Assembly (NCBI RefSeq): GCF_014189505.1
Contig: NZ_CP050302.1
Location: 248,001 to 312,000, forward strand
Source: Phyllobacterium sp. 628
GTDB lineage: Bacteria; Pseudomonadota; Alphaproteobacteria; Rhizobiales; Rhizobiaceae
Direction: 5' to 3'
DNA: 64,000 nt
The notes under the pieces: model-generated
Told to the model about the DNA's origin: nothing
What the model saw: the letters and a program-made list of their open reading frames with translations, nothing else
The model's database searches: none
In this document: positions 61,868 through 64,000 of the stretch, piece by piece
Layout of the letters: every line of letters starts with the position of its first letter
How positions within the stretch are numbered: the stretch's first letter is position 1
Translations under genes and position numbers: made by a program

Positions 61868-62695
61868 TTAGTTCAATCCGAGCTTGCCGCGCAGTGTCGA
61901 GAGGTCTTCAGCCAGCGTGTTCACGGCTGCGGCCAATACCGTACGATCATCGTCAGTCAGCTTGTCATACAACTCGTACCCTTCAGCTGTCTTGTACTTC
62001 GACAATGTCTTGTCGACAGTGTCGAAATTACCGGAAACCTTGGTAACGAAAGCTGCATCATCCTTTTCGATCAGCGGGCGAACCAGATCGAAAATTTTGC
62101 GCGAGCCGTCGAAGTTTGCCTTGAAGTCCCACAGATCCGTGTGGCTATAGCGATCTTCTTCACCGGAAATCTTGGTTGCGGCGACCTCTTCCATCAATGC
62201 AGCGGCACCACCAACAACCTTTTCCGGAGGGAATGTCAGCTCTGTAATACGCTTGTGGAGTTCAACAACATCTGCCTGCAGCTTATCGGCAAATTCATTC
62301 AATCCTTCCGTGCTGTTCTGGCTGAAAAGACCATATTCAAGGCGATGAAAACCAGTGAACCCTGGATCTTTCTCAGCCTTTTCATGATCGTCAGCACGGG
62401 AATCGATCGAACCATCAAGATCGCTGAACAGTTCGGCAACTGGTTCAACGATTTCGTAGTTCATACGGGTCGGAGCATAAAGTTTCTTGGCTTTTTCGAG
62501 ATCGCCGGCCTTGATGGCATCTGTGAAGGCCTTGGTTTCTGTAACCAGTTTTTCCAGGTTCTCACCGATAAAAATCTTGTATTCAGCGATCGGGCCAACG
62601 AGGTCGAGCGGCGATACTTCAGCATTCGCGGCACGCGGCGCAATGACCGCCGTAACGGCGAAAACACTGGCTGCAAGGTAGGCTCTGAGTTTCAT
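61868..62695 (-). CDS. efeO: Periplasmic iron-uptake protein EfeM (EfeO without cupredoxin domain)
   Basis: 275 residues from ATG 62695 with signal peptide MKLRAYLAASVFAVTAVIAP, cleavage near ANA. The imelysin/M75 domain has the metal motif HxxE in GFTGFHRLEYGLFSQN and conserved YSHTDLWDFKANFDGSRKIF. E. coli EfeO is about 375 residues with an N-terminal cupredoxin domain; that domain is absent, as in EfeM. The protein passes ferrous or ferric iron to the EfeU permease. It follows efeB by 11 bp, so the two are one operon. No efeU is within the window. Confidence 0.92.
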   Translation of the reverse strand: MKLRAYLAASVFAVTAVIAPRAANAEVSPLDLVGPIAEYKIFIGENLEKLVTETKAFTDAIKAGDLEKAKKLYAPTRMNYEIVEPVAELFSDLDGSIDSRADDHEKAEKDPGFTGFHRLEYGLFSQNSTEGLNEFADKLQADVVELHKRITELTFPPEKVVGGAAALMEEVAATKISGEEDRYSHTDLWDFKANFDGSRKIFDLVRPLIEKDDAAFVTKVSGNFDTVDKTLSKYKTAEGYELYDKLTDDDRTVLAAAVNTLAEDLSTLRGKLGLN

Positions 62696-62706
62696 GGATA
62701 GCTCCT

Positions 62707-64000
62707 TCAGGATTTGCTGTTTGTTGGAGTGTGGCCGGCTGCTTCCAGTAAGGTTCGGCCGAGAAAATCGTTGGCATCGACAACGCCGGGCAAGGTGAAG
62801 AAGAATCCACCGCCGATCGGCTTGATATATTCTTCCAGCGGCTCGCCATTCAGCTTGGTTTGAACGGCAATGAAACCCTTTTCCAAATCCGCTTGATAGC
62901 AAATGAACAAAAGGCCTTGTTCAAGCTGACCGGACTTGCTCACGCCGTTCGAATAATTGAAGGGGCGGCGCAGGATCAGATTGGCTTCTGCGGCCTCGGT
63001 GCGGTTGTTTGCAAGCCTGATATGGGCGTCAAGCGGCGTTACTGTGCCCTCAGGGTCTTTCGGGTAATCCGGCACCTGTGTTTCGTGATGTCCGCCAAAT
63101 GGCGCACCGGTTGGCTTGAGGCGTCCGATAATACGCTCCTGTTCGCCAAGCGGCGTACGGTCCCACCGCTCGACAAAATTACGGATAATGCGCACGGCCT
63201 GATATGTCCCGTTACGCGCCCACACCGGTTCATCGCCAATGCCTTGCACCCAGACAATTCGATCCATCAAAGCAGTGCTGCTTGCATCCGGGTTGGCTGA
63301 GCCATCGCGAAAGCCAAGGAAATTGCGGGCGCTTTGGTGCGTACCGTCAGGGCTGCGCGGCAAAACGGGGACAGAACCTTCCTGTTTCCAGCGCAAAACC
63401 ATCAAATCCGGCAGGTTTTTCAAGATATCGCGCAGGGCATGAATATTGGTGTCCGGCGTATTGGACGAGATCTGCAAAGACAAATCCCCGTAGCAGAGAG
63501 ACTGGTCAAGCGCGTCATTCGTAAAGGCCTTCATGCGCGAAAGCCGTGCCGGTTTGTGCGGCAACAGCCAGTCACGCTGATCAAAGAACGATGCACCGAG
63601 TGAAACGGTCATCGTCAGATTATCCGGCAGTACGATGGGACCGAGAATACCGTTATCTGCGGGCGGCAGCTTGTCATCCAGGGCAGGGGGCGTGCCGCCC
63701 TTCATCAGAAAGGCAATGCGTTCCGAGAGTGTACGGAACAGCCGTTCGACGTCTGCAGGCGTATTGGCAAGCACCCGGAACGACGCAATCATGCCTGCAG
63801 CGGGGCGAGGGGTCACGATACCAGACTGATATTGGCCATGGAACGGCTGCTGCTCCAGCATCTTGTCGCTGAGCGGCGCATCTGTGACCTGTTCGCCATT
63901 GTTTTCAGCAGCTTGTGCACCGCTCATTCCGGCAGCCAGAGCGGCACCGCCTGCCGCTCCGACTCCGAGCAGTAGGCTGCGGCGACTGGTGATGAAAGCT
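62707..64000 (-). CDS. efeB: Deferrochelatase/DyP-type peroxidase EfeB (5' end off the window)
   Basis: The frame is open to the window edge. It holds a Tat signal with SRRSLLLGVGAAGGAALAAG and then 400 residues of DyP-type peroxidase. Family marks are QSGIVTPRPAAGMIASFRVL at the N-terminus, GFRDGSANPD (the GxxDG haem-site motif with the catalytic Asp), and FNYSNGVSKSGQLEQGLLFI near the C-terminus. EfeB is exported folded with its haem and oxidises ferrous iron or removes iron from haem for EfeU. Only the first few codons are missing. Confidence 0.93.
   Translation of the reverse strand, partial: AFITSRRSLLLGVGAAGGAALAAGMSGAQAAENNGEQVTDAPLSDKMLEQQPFHGQYQSGIVTPRPAAGMIASFRVLANTPADVERLFRTLSERIAFLMKGGTPPALDDKLPPADNGILGPIVLPDNLTMTVSLGASFFDQRDWLLPHKPARLSRMKAFTNDALDQSLCYGDLSLQISSNTPDTNIHALRDILKNLPDLMVLRWKQEGSVPVLPRSPDGTHQSARNFLGFRDGSANPDASSTALMDRIVWVQGIGDEPVWARNGTYQAVRIIRNFVERWDRTPLGEQERIIGRLKPTGAPFGGHHETQVPDYPKDPEGTVTPLDAHIRLANNRTEAAEANLILRRPFNYSNGVSKSGQLEQGLLFICYQADLEKGFIAVQTKLNGEPLEEYIKPIGGGFFFTLPGVVDANDFLGRTLLEAAGHTPTNSKS

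Noticed and set aside
61862..62701. Long plus-strand frame opposite efeO
   Set aside because: It is the antisense shadow of the efeO coding sequence, which has a signal peptide, HxxE motif and operon context.

Overview
The window reads as part of a repABC-type secondary replicon (megaplasmid or chromid) of an alphaproteobacterium in the Hyphomicrobiales. The repA, repB and repC genes, with an antisense RNA gene between repB and repC and two parS-like sites, lie at 48.0-52.2 kb on the minus strand. An 849-bp IS5-family (IS427-group) element inserted at CTAG, the chromid-like mix of metabolic and accessory genes, and rhizobial-type families (DUF3313 lipoprotein, WGR protein, SH3 protein) fit the Brucella/Ochrobactrum or Phyllobacteriaceae neighbourhood. 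That placement is an inference from gene content, not a computed taxonomy.

Layout. 0-4.4 kb: a tnpA-only Tn3-family unit whose transposase is split by the IS427-group element, abutting the last 70 codons of a broken phospholipid-methyltransferase gene. 4.4-12.1 kb: DedA and other membrane proteins, a two-component system, a tyrosine phosphatase, a monooxygenase-domain protein, a frameshifted oxidoreductase and a hydrolase. 12.2-14.4 kb: decayed copper-type efflux genes (cusA 3' part, DUF411) between two small inverted-repeat elements. 14.5-18.4 kb: a methyltransferase, a lipoprotein and a second two-component system. 18.8-20.9 kb: two convergent, identical-protein IS6 copies around a histidine-kinase fragment. 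21.4-24.5 kb: an overlapping type III polyketide synthase, methyltransferase and exporter operon. 24.8-28.3 kb: acetyltransferase, broken EamA transporter, SDR and LysR regulator. 28.9-36.2 kb: accessory genes (SUKH-like/L7-L12-like fusion, Sel1 repeat protein, secreted proteins, bicupin, DUF1963, AbiEii-type toxin pair). 36.4-41.1 kb: an SbcD/SbcC-like (YhaO/YhaN) pair. 42.0-47.1 kb: a large Rad50-like ATPase ending in an S24-peptidase-like domain, split by an IS3 element. 47.1-47.5 kb: an array of seven 21-bp repeats. 48.0-52.2 kb: repABC. 52.3-54.1 kb: a frameshifted diguanylate cyclase. 54.7-61.7 kb: cydDCABX with a GbsR/MarR regulator. 61.9-64.0 kb: efeO/efeM and efeB.

Genes that work together: the regulator-cydDC-cydABX set makes and assembles a cytochrome bd quinol oxidase and probably answers to its own regulator through a perfect 26-bp palindrome; efeB and efeM form the periplasmic part of an Efe iron-uptake system; RepA/RepB with parS sites segregate the replicon while RepC starts replication under antisense-RNA control.

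Most striking are (1) the 1275-residue zinc-hook ATPase carrying an apparent S24 Ser/Lys dyad, which looks like an undescribed single-gene system beside an unexplained repeat array, and (2) heavy decay of the accessory regions. Two insertions can be removed on paper to restore intact reading frames exactly, and one amber codon, two single-base frameshifts in host genes (a third lies in the IS3 element) and at least two small internal deletions break otherwise well-preserved genes.
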